From Lates calcarifer (lineage: Eukaryota; Chordata; Actinopteri; Centropomidae), in NCBI RefSeq assembly GCF_001640805.2, contig NC_066845.1, forward strand, positions 24,644,171 to 24,708,170: 64,000 nt of DNA. The letters run 5' to 3'. The notes beneath the pieces were generated by a model, which was not told where the DNA came from, did not search any database, and saw only the letters and a list, made by a program, of their open reading frames with translations. The translations under genes and the position numbers were made by a program. This document shows, piece after piece, positions 33,451 through 45,395 of the stretch; within the stretch, counting starts at the first letter, position 1, and every line of letters begins with the position of its first letter.

Positions 33451-36400
33451 GGCTAAATTTATTACCCATTAACTATATTATGGGTGGATAAACAGGGCTG
33501 CTGTGTCCTTATGACTTATCAGTAATAGGCATGGATTGCAGCAGTTAAAGTCGCAATGACTGGCATATTTATTGCAATAACATCGGCCTCATTTCGTGTC
33601 TGCTGTGTGCCTGATGTGCAACTTGAAGTCACCTGTGTGTGGCCACTGGCCAGGGCATTGTTCCTGATTACATGGCTGACTGCATGCCTGCCTGTACAGC
33701 CAGTTAACCACCTAACAGCAGCTCAGTCTGGCTTTGCAGGCTGGGGTTTAATATGAACTGTGATGCCATTAATGTTTTCACAAACTTCGGCCATGCCTCT
33801 GCAGTGTCTGTGTGTCCCCCCCTTTTTTTTGGCAGTGTGCGTGTTGAGCCGAGACACAGGCAGAGATCACATGATTGAAATGGTTTTACTTCTGCAGATT
33901 TTTATCCTCGCCAGCAGTTACAGACACTGCCCCAGCGTGACAAAGTAAATTAGGCGAGATCCCAAACTTAGCTGCATAGGAGGAGTGTTGGAAAATTACA
34001 GGGGTGATAAGAATTTTTTGTATGTGCAGACAAAATAACTTGGTGAAATATTGTAAAACAGTGTCCTCATGCTTGCATCATCTGTGCAATGCAGGGACTG
34101 CTGTTTGTTTTCTCCACAGAATAATAACTGTCTTTTACCCAGTGCCTGGAGGTTAGCTGTAAACATCTGCAGACTCATAGTCCACCTAAAAATTTACATC
34201 ATTGCAGGTTTACAAAATACGTTTGAGTAAAGGTCATCTGCTCATGGGACTGTTCACTTAATACATTTAACCATAACCAAGAATTACCTGCTTTTCTAAC
34301 CAGTTTCATGAGGGAGATGTTTTGTTTATTTAATATCAGGTTATTTAATTGACTCTGAGACACTCTCTCGCCACAATGGCTGTGGGTAACATCTTAATCT
34401 TTTCCAATTACATACCTGTTTCCCTTAATAAGTCACACTGGCATTGTTAATTTACATCCTGTTCAGTCACACCTAATAGCAGTGTAATCAATGTTACATG
34501 CAATCAGCTGTTTATCTGGGTTGTCTCATCCTTGTTAACGTCACACCTGCCAAAAACAACATCAAGCCCACTCATAACTGCTTGTTACAGGTGTGCAGAC
34601 CTGGAATGGTGGACGTTTGACCCACAGAGACACAATAATTACAATGATTTGCATTTTTTTGTAATTTCCTTCCAACAAGTTTAAAAACAAAGCCTTAAAA
34701 TGACCTTTCAGTTGCCTAACACCTCTAAACTGAAACTGAGCTTTATGAGCTTGACCAAACTGGTATTTACCGCAAAACTACTCTATTGTGAGAATCTGAA
34801 CATAAGTAACAACACATTTGGTTTTTAAAAATACTTGAGAAGTTTAGCAATTCATTATTTAACAAAAATGGTGATTTTATGAAATTTAACATTGTCATTA
34901 AATGCCCTTTTTGACAGTTTGGCTAAAAGTTAAATTTCTAAATAATTTTAGATGCACCATAAATGTGGTGTACCAGACTCTTGGGTTAGAAACCAGTGGT
35001 TTATCCAACCTGAATTGTTGCTGAATGTTGTTAAGCTGCGGTGTAAGCTGCTGTAGTCACTCCCTCTCAGTATATTTGGTCATATTGAATAGTAATTAGG
35101 CATGTCAACACCACTGACTCAAAGAAATGCGGGGCCTAAACAGACTGACGAATGACTGATTGACAAAAACAGCATGTCTGTTTATGCTATCAACCACCTT
35201 TTAAAGTAATTGATGATCATATGAATGTCCTAATCTAATATAGAAACCTGATTAGTTGAAGTAGCTGTTGACATGTGAGCTGCACCTCTGTAACATTTAG
35301 ACACAAATTGAGTTTATTTCTGCATAAAGGGCCTCTGTGTGTTTGCACTGTGAGCAGCACACTCTGATTACACATACTGTGATTTTTTTTTGCTTTTTTA
35401 CCTTAAAAGTTAAGTTAGTAAGGAAGCTAATTAGCTGGCATTGATTAAATAGACTACTGGAATGATTAGTAGGTTGATTAGAGTGACTGTCTTTTGGTTT
35501 TGAACTTCTGGCTTGAAAAAATAAGTAATTTGAAGACGATATGTTGGGGCCTGGGAAGTTGTAATGCAAATCTAAAAATCAGGTTAATCAGTAATAGAAA
35601 TAATTTTAAATCAATGGATGTCAACACTCTTTATTCTTTCAAATAAGCGAAACCTTCAATTATTATAGCCTTTGATTACTAAACCGTAGTTTTCCACTTG
35701 TTTTAAACTTGCCAGGCAGAAATATTGTGCATGGAACTAAATCATATTGATAGGAAAACATCACACACACATCACACCTGAAACTGTGTAACTTATTACA
35801 TTATACTGTAACAGTAGATCATGTGATACTGTCAGGTGTCATTGCTTGTGGTGTAGACTCCCTGAGAGGAACTTCGCTGAGAACAATGTACCTTGAAGGG
35901 CTTTTTTCTGTTTGCATTCACACTTTCAATAGGAACCGTTTGTGTCTGTTTATATGACAACAACAAGATGGAGGGCACCAGGGTCGGAGCTGTTTGCTTT
36001 AATGAGTGAAAATCGTGTTGTATTTCCCCCATTGCGTGTACAGTCAGTTCACTTGGTTGTTCGCACGGCTAATGTTTTACACAGGTTTTTAAAAATGGCA
36101 GTATACTTACTGATACTCAGAAACTGGAGCTAAAAAAAGTGAGCTAAGAACTATGATTCAGTCCAGATCTGTGCGAACATAAGCTGTTCTTAAGAATATG
36201 AAAAGGCCTCACATGAGATGTTTTGGTGACTCCTGGACATAAAGAATGACCCTGTCACTTTGTTAGGCATACAATGATACCACATCTAAGCTCTCATCAA
36301 CAATGGGACAAAATAATGTCGGCAAGAACATTAAATTCGTCTGCCTCCAGTCAGTTGGTGGAAGCCAAATATTCAACCCACAAACATTCAACTTTTCACT

Positions 36401-39400
36401 GGAATATTATTTTCCAAATTTGCACAACATGTTAAGCTAAGATTGTAAAACCCACAGGGCCTCTTTTTCTATTCCACTGCAGAGTTGAGTTTCGCTTTTG
36501 CCGTGATTTACTGAGATTACTCAAAACCTGCCAGTTTGGTGAGAAGTAAAGTCAGAACTCTGACCTCAGGGCTTTTCTTTCTTCTGCTTTTCCTGCATCC
36601 AGCGCTAACAGGCATTGAAACTTATTACCAGTTCAGTCATTCAGCTGGGTTTACTCTCCAGGGCTAAAACAAGGGTTGCTATGGCTGAATACCTGCCATC
36701 ATCCCTACATTTACAACTGTAGTTTTCTCTGTTGTTTGTATGTGTCTCTCTCTGGGGGAGTTACAGTAGTGACTCTCACAGGTGTGGGTTGAGATAAATA
36801 CGCAATGTTTTGATCTGTGTTGTTCGTTGAGTCCACTCTGTCTCAGTAATTGACTCGTATGAAACTTTCACATGTTTACCATCTACTTTTTTTTTTTTCA
36901 AACACTACCAAGGCTCTGTCATAGATTAATAATATTATTAAGCAATATTATATGCCCTTACTGCCATTATCCAAAGTCTGGTAAACCATACCTTTGAGTG
37001 AAGTTTGTGTTATTTAATAGGAATTGTGGGACTTTATCCACTCAGATAGCTGGTTAATAAACAATTACAACCTTGATGACCTCAGATAACCTCCATCTAT
37101 TACTTAGTTAATTATATAATATGCTACCAATGTTTCTTGATGACTTTGTTAATTGTTTAATTATAATTATGCACAAAATTGAGGTTTTGAAAAAGCATAT
37201 TTTGAAGTAAAAAAAGCTGTATATTAAGCAGATAATTGCCGTTGTCCGGTGACAGTTGCTGCACAGTGGTTGTTGTGAATTATTGGGAAGAAAAGTGGGT
37301 AACTGTTTGCTGTAGGTGCTGTTAGAGTCTTTGTGAAGACTGGTACACCTGAGGCTAAATTGGGATAAGAAAAGATTCAAATAAGTAACTAAGGCTCTCA
37401 TAGACCCAAGCTTTATGCAGCAAAGACTAATGCACATAAACAAAGCAAAGATTACCATCTGGGATTACATTTTTATCTATGCGTTTGCCTCTCTGTGGTT
37501 GGATGGGAGCATTGTTGTGTGTGTGTATTCTGCACTCTGTGAAGCCCTTGTTATTGATTAAGTGTAGCTGGATAGCTACATTAAAATCTTGTGGATAATG
37601 CAGCACAAGGCCAATGCTAATTCCTCTCTCAGTGCACCAAGTGAGCTCTCTCAGGCCATGTTAGATGCATCACAAAGAAAGAGACAGCCTGTGTTGTATG
37701 TGTGTTTTGTGTGGTTCACCGCAAAATGCCAAGTCAGACACCAGGCGTAAGTTATAGTTTACCAGTTGTCGTTTTTCTTGAGGAGAAGCAGCGTGCAGTC
37801 ATAAACCAGGAGAGGATAATTCTTAATTAGCCCTCTGGGGAATGGCCTGCACGTCATGAGAGCCAGCAGAGCACTGAAATCACTGTCAATACACACATGC
37901 TCTATGATGCACATACACACGTGTGTGTGTACTCAGTGTTTGTAATATATATACACATACATAAAGTATCACTGTGTTAACTAATTGCACAAGTTAGATA
38001 TTGGATAATAGTAGAGTGTGGAATTGAGTGTGTGAAAAATCTATATTTTCCCAAAATAATTTGATTCTACTTAAGTTATTTTCTGTGATAGTCCAAAAAT
38101 AGCCACACTGTTGCACTGGGTGTTTTTCTACTCTGTTCTATGTATGATCCTCCTCATGAAAGCATCATAATTGTATTAAAGAGTTGCAAACAATTGCAAG
38201 AAATGCATAATTTACTGCTAGTTGAGTTGTGTTTGTGAAGAACTACAATGTCCAGCTGTTAAAGGACAAGGCACAGGCAGGTGGAGTGCCTCTCCTGCTG
38301 GGCTGCTGACAGTGTTGTTGGCCGGTTTTTCGCTCTAGCTATGCCGGGTCCTGCGACAGCCGTGCAGCTCTTGGCAGGCTAACAAAACTAACACTAACAC
38401 TGGAGTGGAGCGGGCAAACCAAAACGAGTCACGCTCCTCCAATGACATGGTAGAAAGTGTTTGCGCCAAATTATTTTGACAGTCGGAAAAGTCCAACAGT
38501 TGGGCGACCTTGGGCGGTAGGGAAGTCAGTCCAATTTGAGAGACGGAGCTAACATATTGTTGGTTTTTCATTGGATTTGATAAGAAAAATACAGAATAAT
38601 GCCAGCCTTATACTCTTAATTGATTTGTTTTATTTATTAAATAGCATAAAATAAACTGCAGTTTCATTAATTAAGCCAATGAAAAGCTTCACTGTTCAGT
38701 GTACTGTGGAATTTTCCTTCAAAACTCAAATTAATTAAGAAGAGTTTGTTTTTCCTTTATGTCCTGAAGCTGATTATCTCAGCCCTAGGGTTAGAGGGCA
38801 GATCATATATGACACCAGAGTAATGGGTTCTGTGCTGTTTGCTGTAATGGTAGTGCTGTTTTATTGGACAGACTGAAGAGACATTTTCCCAGCTCTGTTT
38901 ATTGCTGCAGTTTAATTGGCTGTTGTTTGAATGCTTGAAGATCTCAGATGATTGTGTTTCACATGTGTGGTTTATTGTCGATAGTGTCGATCAACAGAAC
39001 TACTCTACTTGCATTATTTCTGAACATATTTGATTCTGTTGTTGTTGTTGTCAGTGATCTGTAGTGCGTGATAAGTCGCAGGTTTAGACAGAGAAGAGTT
39101 CAAACCACATCCTACACATCCTACAACTGTAGTTACTGAAAACCCCTCAGGCTCCTATAACACAACAGGTCTCTCTAGCTGCAGTTAAGCTTCTGGTACT
39201 GATTTTTTCACTTCCTGTGTATATTCAACTTTGCTTCTGGTGGTATGTTGAGTAGGAGATTGTGTGTGGCTTCATTCAGTGAGGTGGATGATCTGCTTTC
39301 CCTGCTGGCCTCATTTCCATATGGCCTAGTGTTTCGCTGCAGGAAACCACACTTCAGTATCGTCTTAGTGAACCAGTAGACTCTTTGGTTCTCAGAATGT

Positions 39401-40150
39401 TCCAGCACAGTCTCGAAGAGAGGGGTTTTCGCAACCTTTTCAAGCTTGTGACTGTGTTTTGAGGTTGAGAAAATCTGCACTTTTCCGTGTTGCAGCAAGT
39501 TCACAGTTGTATTGTGAATTTTCATACTTATTCTGCAGGGATGCAAATATTTTTTTGGTCTATTACCCATTAGAAAATTGGGAAAAATGCCAAGGTGCCA
39601 TCCTCAAATGGATCCTCAAATATTGACAGTGATACTGATCTGACTTTTTAGCATTTAGGTAAATAGCAACAACTGAATACTCCACCCCTTCCTTTCCACG
39701 TGTGTAGCAGAATACATGGAAGCCTTCAGGTGACAAAGAAGCGCAAAAGGCCCTCTCTAGACCCAGTGTTTGGTTTGTCCATTCTGGGCTGCCGTAGAAA
39801 CATGATGGTGCAACATGGCTGACTCCTTGGAAGAGGACCGGCTCATTCTAGGCTTATGAAACACAATGGTTCTTAATTTCAGGTGAATATACTCTAATGC
39901 TAACGTATTTATGCATCTGTAGATCCTCCTAAATCCTACACACTGGTTCTTACAATGATTAATTGATAATTCATCTGCTGAATAATTGATAGTCATTGGT
40001 TGCAGCCACCAGATATCAGTATGTTAGATTAAGGTTGAGAGACTGCTCTAGAGAAAACTTTTTCTGTTCTCTATATGTGTCTCAGAAAGCGGCTGATGTC
40101 ATAATAATGCAGAGTTAATGTGAACTCAGTGTGCCTGGACGTACATAACA
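33451..40150 (+). other. wdfy3: wdfy3 5' intron, left part (inferred)
   Basis: Long AT-rich sequence without recognisable coding exons. It includes a CpG-enriched patch at about 38,290-38,575 and a partial GCTGCAAC element at 39,945-40,007. Confidence 0.45.
39945..40007 (+). repeat. GCTGCAAC-family element, 3' end fragment
   Basis: GATTAATTGATAATTCATC followed by GAATAATTGATAGTCATTGG and ending in GTTGCAGCC matches the right-hand end of the element at 32,104-32,325. Confidence 0.5.
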
Positions 40151-40189
40151 GCAACTAAATCCCCATAAGATGAATTTTTAATGGTGCTT

Positions 40190-40650
40190 GCTACTGTGGC
40201 TTATGCATGCCCCTTCCCCCCCTTTTTCTGGTCTAAATGGTATGTTCCTCTCAGTGTGACGGCCATAGTCCCCCAGCACCACCACCACCACACCACCTCC
40301 CCTCCTCCTCCTCCTCCTCTTCCTCCAAAGCCCTGTACACCCCACCCGGTGTCAGGGGGGATCAGCTGTGCCAGTCCCGGCAGGCCACACACACACAGAG
40401 CGCTGGCTGGCAAACAAAGCCCCTGGCACTGCCAATGAAGACAAGCCATGCCTCCGCGCTTAGCCTCTCCTCTTCTCACGCCGCCGTGAGGGGAAGGCAT
40501 GACACCATTGTCGTCGGGTTGCCATATCAGAGAGACGACAGTTTTTTGAGGGAGAGGAGACGGTCTTGGTTTACAGTGGAATATTTTTCTCCTCTTATGC
40601 TGCTGATGAGTTGAGATGCTCGCGGAGCGAAGAGAGAACAGCAGGTAGGG
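40190..40650 (+). promoter_or_regulatory. wdfy3: GC-rich patch with donor: possible alternative first exon of wdfy3
   Basis: The patch begins with C-rich sequence and a (CCT)n/(CAC)n run at about 40,275-40,325. It continues with CpG-containing sequence and ends in a donor-like AACAGCAG/GTAGGG at 40,644/40,645. It could be an alternative 5' UTR exon of wdfy3 or an internal non-coding exon. Open frames on both strands look compositional. Confidence 0.35.
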
Positions 40651-43600
40651 AAAATCTAGAGCTGGGTGCTGAGCTTGTCTCCGCAGCGACCAAAGGGTTT
40701 GTTTACTGTTAACCGGTGGCAAGCCTGACCTCGGTGGATGTAGCATGTTTATTTGTTATTATTGATGTAAAAGCATTGGCTGTCAGTGTCAGCACCAGAC
40801 TGATTTACATCTTACTTAACATTTCAGCTGTTTTGGAGATGCTTACAGCCGGGGTGACTGAGTGCAGTCGTGTGATAAGCGTCGATTACCATCATCACCA
40901 CCATCAAGCAGTGAGGGATGCAACAGTCGGAGCTACTGTATCTGTAACCAGATACCCTGATGGCTCTAGAGTTATCATGTGCAGGATAAAAAGCAGCATG
41001 GGCTTCTTCCATTAGGGCTACATTTAACTCAATATGACAACAAGTGTTAAGATTAGAAGAGTGTTGATCGTTTATTTGGTGGATATTCGGTTCCTTTTGT
41101 GTGATGTTTTTAAGTCTTTTTACTCATTGCTGATGCACTGCCACAACATAAAAAATCTTGCCTGGGTGCGTAGTGGAACAGGATTATTCATGAAATATTT
41201 TCCATAAGAGTGTCACTGATTTTTAAAGCTGAAACATCTGGTTGCAACTGATGAAATTACGGAGCACAATTTACATGTCACTGTGCTTCCTAGATCAAAT
41301 TAAGCATCCAAGCTCTACTTAGACCAGCAGAGATTAAGGGATATTTAGTGCCTCCATTATACAAGCAGCAAATGACTTGTGACCAAGACAAAAGCAAAGA
41401 TGGAGACGTGGGCTGATGGGAGAGAAAGAAAAAACATTACAAAGACGCTCTTTAGTAAGAATTATGATAGATAGGCGCATGAATTTCTGCTGCACATACA
41501 ACCACATTTTAACACCTTTTCTATTTGGCCAATGGTGAAAGTTTTTGGTGAATCTTTGGTATTTAAAGGACAAATTCAGAGTTCAGATTTTATGGAAAGT
41601 TTGCCATGGGATGGTGGATTACCTTAGGGTTGAAATTTGCAAATGGAATACAAGGTGTTGTTGATGCAACATACAAATTTATGGAAATTTGTGATATCAC
41701 AGTTAAAGCAACGTTATGCAGCTATTTTACTTTAAAATAACAGCTTCAGAATCAATTTGACGGTTCACTGACTTGTAATGAGTAGAATAGTGTCTCTTTC
41801 ATTCCTGTTTCACGCCCTGAACGCATCTTTTTAGTGGGTAAGATCTCCTGCTAACTGAGTGATAGTCAGCAGCTTAAACTGCTGGAATCAGGCCCAGCAA
41901 GTTCAACAGTAATGCTGAACTGTAGATCGGTTAAAAAGACTTAGAACTCATTAAAAACCAGCGTTCATCTCCGATATCCAGCCAGGAAACTTTGAATATA
42001 TTCAAAATTATAAATGGATTTTGGCTCGTTCGTTAAACAGCAGCACCTCTGGCTCTGGAAGAGGGGGATCATGGGTAATAGGCACCGTTTGTAGATGTTA
42101 TAGTTCACTGAGTGGGACTACACAGTTAGAGCTCCGGTCAGTCGATTGATTTGCTCAGCAAAGTTAAACTTTGTTGCTTTAAAGTCAAACTGACTCTTAG
42201 AGTTGAGATTTAAAATAAACATCCCTCCTAATATTTTAGAATTATATAATTTTGTGGTTCTTGACAGCCGGCAATTTTGTATGAGACTCACTTGTTGTCA
42301 TGGAAACTGCTCAATGATTGAACCAAGACATTATTGAAAAAATATTGGCTGGGCAACATTACTCTTTGAACTTGACTTGTATTAGAAGGTGTGTCTTGGC
42401 TTCTCTGAGAAATAAATCCACCTTTTGTCCACTGTTCACACTAGCCGCTGCTGCTGCAACTCAACATTCGCCAATTACAGTTTATCTGCCCAAACAGCTG
42501 GCAGTAGAGTCACAGGTAGAATTAAAGTGGGTGATTGGTGGGAACAGCCTGTGACAATGACACCCCAGTCGTCGTTTACCAAAGGCCTAAATAGATGTCC
42601 AGTGAGGAGGCTGTCGTCCTGTCTGGACTTGTTTGACGTGAGGTAATTTCCTGCCCTTCTGGCTCTTGTTACACTCACACAGATCAGGTTTTAGCTGCTA
42701 ATCGAAAGCATGCTGTGGTAGTTTAAGGCGGCTCCGGTGTAACTTTATCACTCACACAGTTATTTTGTATTTTAATTTCTATATCATCTAGTCTGTCAGT
42801 GAACAAAGAGCGGTGTTTAATGGTAGGTTTTGTGTCACAGTGGCTTGCAGGGGACAGTCTAAATGCACCAACATTTGGCTGGAGGTTGGTGTGAATTCTC
42901 CACTCTGCCTGCAAAGCCTTTTACTTTCTTCAAATTTGCATTTTGTTTTACAAGTTTTGGTTCTTTATCTACCTCCTGTCAACCCAGTTTTTTTTTCTCT
43001 TCTTCTCTGTGGAGTGCCGCAGCTTCCACCTACCCCTGTAAACTGTCAGACAGGAGACATTTCTGTGATTACATCACTTTCTCCAGAGGAACAACCACAC
43101 AAGCCTTTGAAGAGTTGGGCTTTTCCAGGGCATTGGCTGCCTTCATCTCCCAGGAGTTGGTGCTAACTCCGCGAGACGTTCATTGAAGCTGGCGTCCGCT
43201 TAAAGAGAATGCTTTGAAAAAGACTGGAGGGCCAAGAAAGCCAGCTCAGTTCCCCGCTGCATAGAGTCAACATTCCATTGATGCCACTGACTTGTTTTCT
43301 TTCCTTCAGCTGTAGACATGGTTTAATTCACTTTTTCCTTTGAATGGCATTGGTCTTAGCATGGTCAGGGATGCACACACTCTTTTCTAGCGCTCTAAGA
43401 AGTATCATTAGCTTTAAGTTGGTAATTACTCTGCACGATGTAGGTGCTGTGGGTTTCTAATCCTCATCAAAGCTGCCATCTTAATCCTCCCTGTTATGTC
43501 ACCTCTCCCTGAGTTTGATCGAGTGTTCAGCGAGCTCTCTGCTTGCATGGGTCGACCGCTGGGCTTTCAAATTCACATCAGGGTGGAGAGATGAGCAATG

Positions 43601-45114
43601 AGCGAGCAACTTCTAAACTTATTTCGTTATATTAGGATATAAAAAGACGGTGTCCCAAACAAAAGCCGCTCAGTGGCTCAGTGTTGGAGATAACAACAGT
43701 GTGGCAGCTGTGCGAGGAATCTAAATCACTTGTGCTCGCAAATTTCAGTCCTTTTGAACCGTTTCCAGCTTCCTTCAGGTGCATCCACTCTCTCACAACA
43801 CGTTCTGGATCAACAGATAAATCGGCTTCATATGTCTGAAGGAAGCAAGAGGCCTCTGTTGCCAAAGATGTGGGCATCATGTTTTTTCTGGCTATGTTTC
43901 CAGATCTGAAACTAAAAATGGATCCAATTAATTTCAAGGCAAACGCATGAAATAAAACACTCCCAGATATCAGGCTAATACATGTTATATCCATCTTTTA
44001 ATGCAGATCTTTTATAATATCAACCAGTAAAAATCTGTCATATACTTTTCAAAAAGCTGAGATAAAGGAGAAGAACTTCAGGATTGTTGTGCTCATGTTT
44101 GGAGGTTTATACCACCAAAGAGCTAAATACTCCATGTGCTATTTGAAGCATTGAAACCTTTGTTTTCACAGAGGACTGGCCAGATAAAAGTCACCATCTC
44201 CTCTGAGATGAAGCTCCAGGAAATCAATCAGAAACAAAAAGCAGCTTTTAGGTAAAACTATACTCCTCTGTGAGATATTAATTAAGTAAAGCTGCAGCGA
44301 GACAGTAATTTATGCTCCCAAATCTGTTTTCCGTGTCTCTTAGTTTCAGTTTTGACTCCACTTAAGAGCCTAGTGTTGAAAGGGATGTGCAAACAGAGCT
44401 CGAAATGATATGTCTTAGGACTCCGGGATTCTGTGGTTTTGTGACGCTCGCTGCTTACCAAGTAGGTGGAGTGAGTTGTAATCCTGCATTTGTCTGTGGA
44501 TCACTGCCTCCCCTTTTGTTGGTTTTCCAGCTCAGCCTTATGCTGAGTCGTATGACATGTGTTTGCCCCAGTTTGTGGTCCCGGCCCTGCTGCGCTCCGA
44601 CTCTACCATTCTCTCAGCACTCGTGTCTGCTTCACTGACTCTCTGTTACATAGGAGCCCGGTACAGCAGCGTTAACAGTCAGCATTGTTCAGAGATAAAT
44701 GCTGGCTTTGATCTGCGTCAAGGATACATTACAGTACAAAAAAATAGGTGGGCTATTTCAGCTGCAGTACAGCTCAACGTATAATCTGGTTAGGTCTGCA
44801 CGATTAATCGTGTTAGAATTGGATCTTGGTTCGTACCTGTATGCGATCTTATTTCTAAATGACATGCTGCATTTTGATCAGGGACTTGAGCTGCATTAAA
44901 ACAAGCGCTCCTGTTTTCCCTGAGTGGGAGACATGAGCAAATGTCTCATCATTTTTACACTCAAAAAATCAGAAAACCTTTGTGAATTTATTTTAATTTC
45001 TTTTGCTGCTAAAATTGTACATTGTAAGTAATAGTGGAGATCTCAGAACACACTGACAGCAGTAAAAATAAATCATACTGGGCAGAAAACACCAGCAGAT
45101 GTCCTTGATGTCTT

Positions 45115-45395
45115 ACCTCCACCACAGAGGTTTGTTTGTGTATTTGTCTGCAGGATTTTGTAAAAAGTACTAAACAGATTTGCACCAAACTTAGTAAAGG
45201 GATGGGGCGCAGGCCAGGGAAGAACCCATTAAATTCTGGTGCAGTTCCTGTTAAAGGGGCAGATATGACACATAAATAATTTATGTTATCAGAAGACTTC
45301 CCTTTTCCTTTTATTTTTTTGGAGTCACGCAGTCGTGTAGGATTGTTTGGCCTTGGTGGAGGTATGTGCTCTACTGAATGCCAATGTAGTTTGGA
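45115..45395. repeat. MITE-like element with CCTCCACCA inverted ends
   Basis: The left end (CCTCCACCACAGAGG) and right end (GGCCTTGGTGGAGG) contain CCTCCACCA and its complement TGGTGGAGG. The interior has GATTTGCACCAAACTTAG and ATTAAATTCTGGTGCAG, words of a repeat seen widely in teleost introns. No protein is encoded. Confidence 0.55.

Noticed and set aside
40201..40746. 181-codon minus-strand and 125-codon plus-strand open frames
   Set aside because: Low-complexity Gly/Pro/His runs from a C-rich patch; no family motif. Treated as possible 5' UTR or promoter instead.
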